NCBI GenBank assembly: GCA_905193085.1
Contig: CAJJNI010000169.1
Location: 1 to 5,538 of the forward strand
Direction: 5' to 3'
DNA length: 5,538 bases
Source: an uncultured Lachnospiraceae bacterium
GTDB taxonomy: Bacteria > Bacillota > Clostridia > Lachnospirales > Lachnospiraceae
Numbering within the stretch: the first letter of the stretch is position 1; every line of letters begins with the position of its first letter. The translations under genes and the position numbers were made by a program. Shown here one piece after another: positions 5,206 through 5,538 of this stretch. The notes beneath the pieces were generated by a model. That model was not told the origin of the DNA. It saw only the letters and a list, made by a program, of their open reading frames with translations, and made no database searches.

Positions 5206-5238
5206 AAAAAAGGCTTCCGAGCAAAATGCTCGAAAGCC
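5206..5238 (-). terminator. Terminator of tuf
   Basis: An 11-bp stem pairs GGCTTTCGAGC (5238-5228) with GCTCGGAAGCC (5222-5212) around a five-base loop, followed by six Ts on the minus strand (5211-5206). It is a strong intrinsic terminator 68 bases after the tuf stop, so it separates tuf from the surface-protein gene. Confidence 0.92.
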
Positions 5239-5305
5239 CTATAAATTCAATACTTGTGAACTATCACCGCATATAATTAAATATTAGCAGTTCAATTATC
5301 AAGAA

Positions 5306-5538
5306 TTACTCGATGATTGTAGCAACACGTCCTGAACCTACTGTACGTCCACCTTCACGAATAGCGAATGTAAGACCCTGTTCCATAGCGATTGGATGAA
5401 TTAATTCGATTGTCATCTCTACATTATCGCCAGGCATGCACATTTCTGTACCTTCTGGTAAGTTACAAACACCTGTAACGTCTGTTGTTCTGAAGTAGAA
5501 CTGTGGACGATAGTTGTTGAAGAATGGTGTATGACGAC
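5306..5538 (-). CDS. tuf: Elongation factor Tu, C-terminal end (5' part outside window)
   Basis: The last 76 residues are read in the minus strand and end at TAA (5308-5306); the rest lies beyond the right edge. The protein contains Y-R-P-Q-F-Y-F-R-T-T-D-V-T-G, M-P-G-D-N-V and F-A-I-R-E-G-G-R-T-V-G-S-G-R-V, all hallmark parts of EF-Tu domain 3, which contacts tRNA and EF-Ts. EF-Tu is the GTPase that carries aminoacyl-tRNA to the ribosome in the cytoplasm. It is usually the last gene of the str operon (rpsL, rpsG, fusA, tuf), and the terminator right after it agrees with that. The sequence is normal, without any visible change. Confidence 0.97.
   Translation of the reverse strand, partial: RHTPFFNNYRPQFYFRTTDVTGVCNLPEGTEMCMPGDNVEMTIELIHPIAMEQGLTFAIREGGRTVGSGRVATIIE

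Overview
The window looks like a stretch of chromosome from a low-GC anaerobic Firmicute, most probably a Lachnospiraceae-type Clostridium. The pointers are AT-rich DNA with strong AGGAGG-type ribosome binding sites, the EF-Tu C-terminus, a threonine/proline/glutamate-stalked surface protein with an APKTGD sorting signal, and two small proteins that resemble clostridial families of unknown function (DUF6897-like and DUF6483-like). These family assignments are from memory; no search was run.

Layout. Positions 1-585 (minus) hold the first 195 residues of an AraC-type regulator with an N-terminal cupin domain; it runs off the left edge. It is divergent from a complete 12-TM major facilitator transporter (952-2121, plus). 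The 366-bp gap between them carries back-to-back promoters whose -35 boxes touch at about 713-723, three copies of a 24-bp direct repeat in the regulator's leader, and nearly four copies of a 35-bp direct repeat in the transporter's leader. This is a classic regulator/importer pair, probably for a sugar or glycoside, with unusually repeat-rich leaders. The transporter ends in a terminator hairpin that begins inside its last codons.

From about 2150 to 3044 (minus) lies a decaying stretch. In transcription order it holds a 5'-truncated remnant of an HD-domain protein with two apparent homopolymer frameshifts (2873-3044), a small membrane-anchored DUF6897-like protein with two well-placed start sites (2503-2853, internal start at 2712), and, three bases on, a DUF6483-like gene broken by a 16-nt tandem duplication (2153-2499). 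Positions 3045-3396 have no convincing gene: they hold AT-rich DNA, a possible promoter and a terminator.

Positions 3397-4989 (minus) encode a 530-residue sortase-anchored surface protein: signal peptide, a novel N-terminal domain, an InlB-type B-repeat, an Ig-like domain, an 8-9 copy ten-residue Pro/Thr/Glu stalk and a cell-wall sorting signal. It ends in a hairpin terminator at 3278-3310. Positions 5306-5538 (minus) are the 3' end of tuf (elongation factor Tu), with its own strong terminator at 5206-5238, so tuf and the surface protein are separate transcription units.

Nothing amounts to a clearly new defence or mobile system. The most interesting signals are the two leader repeat families and the duplication-driven frameshift.
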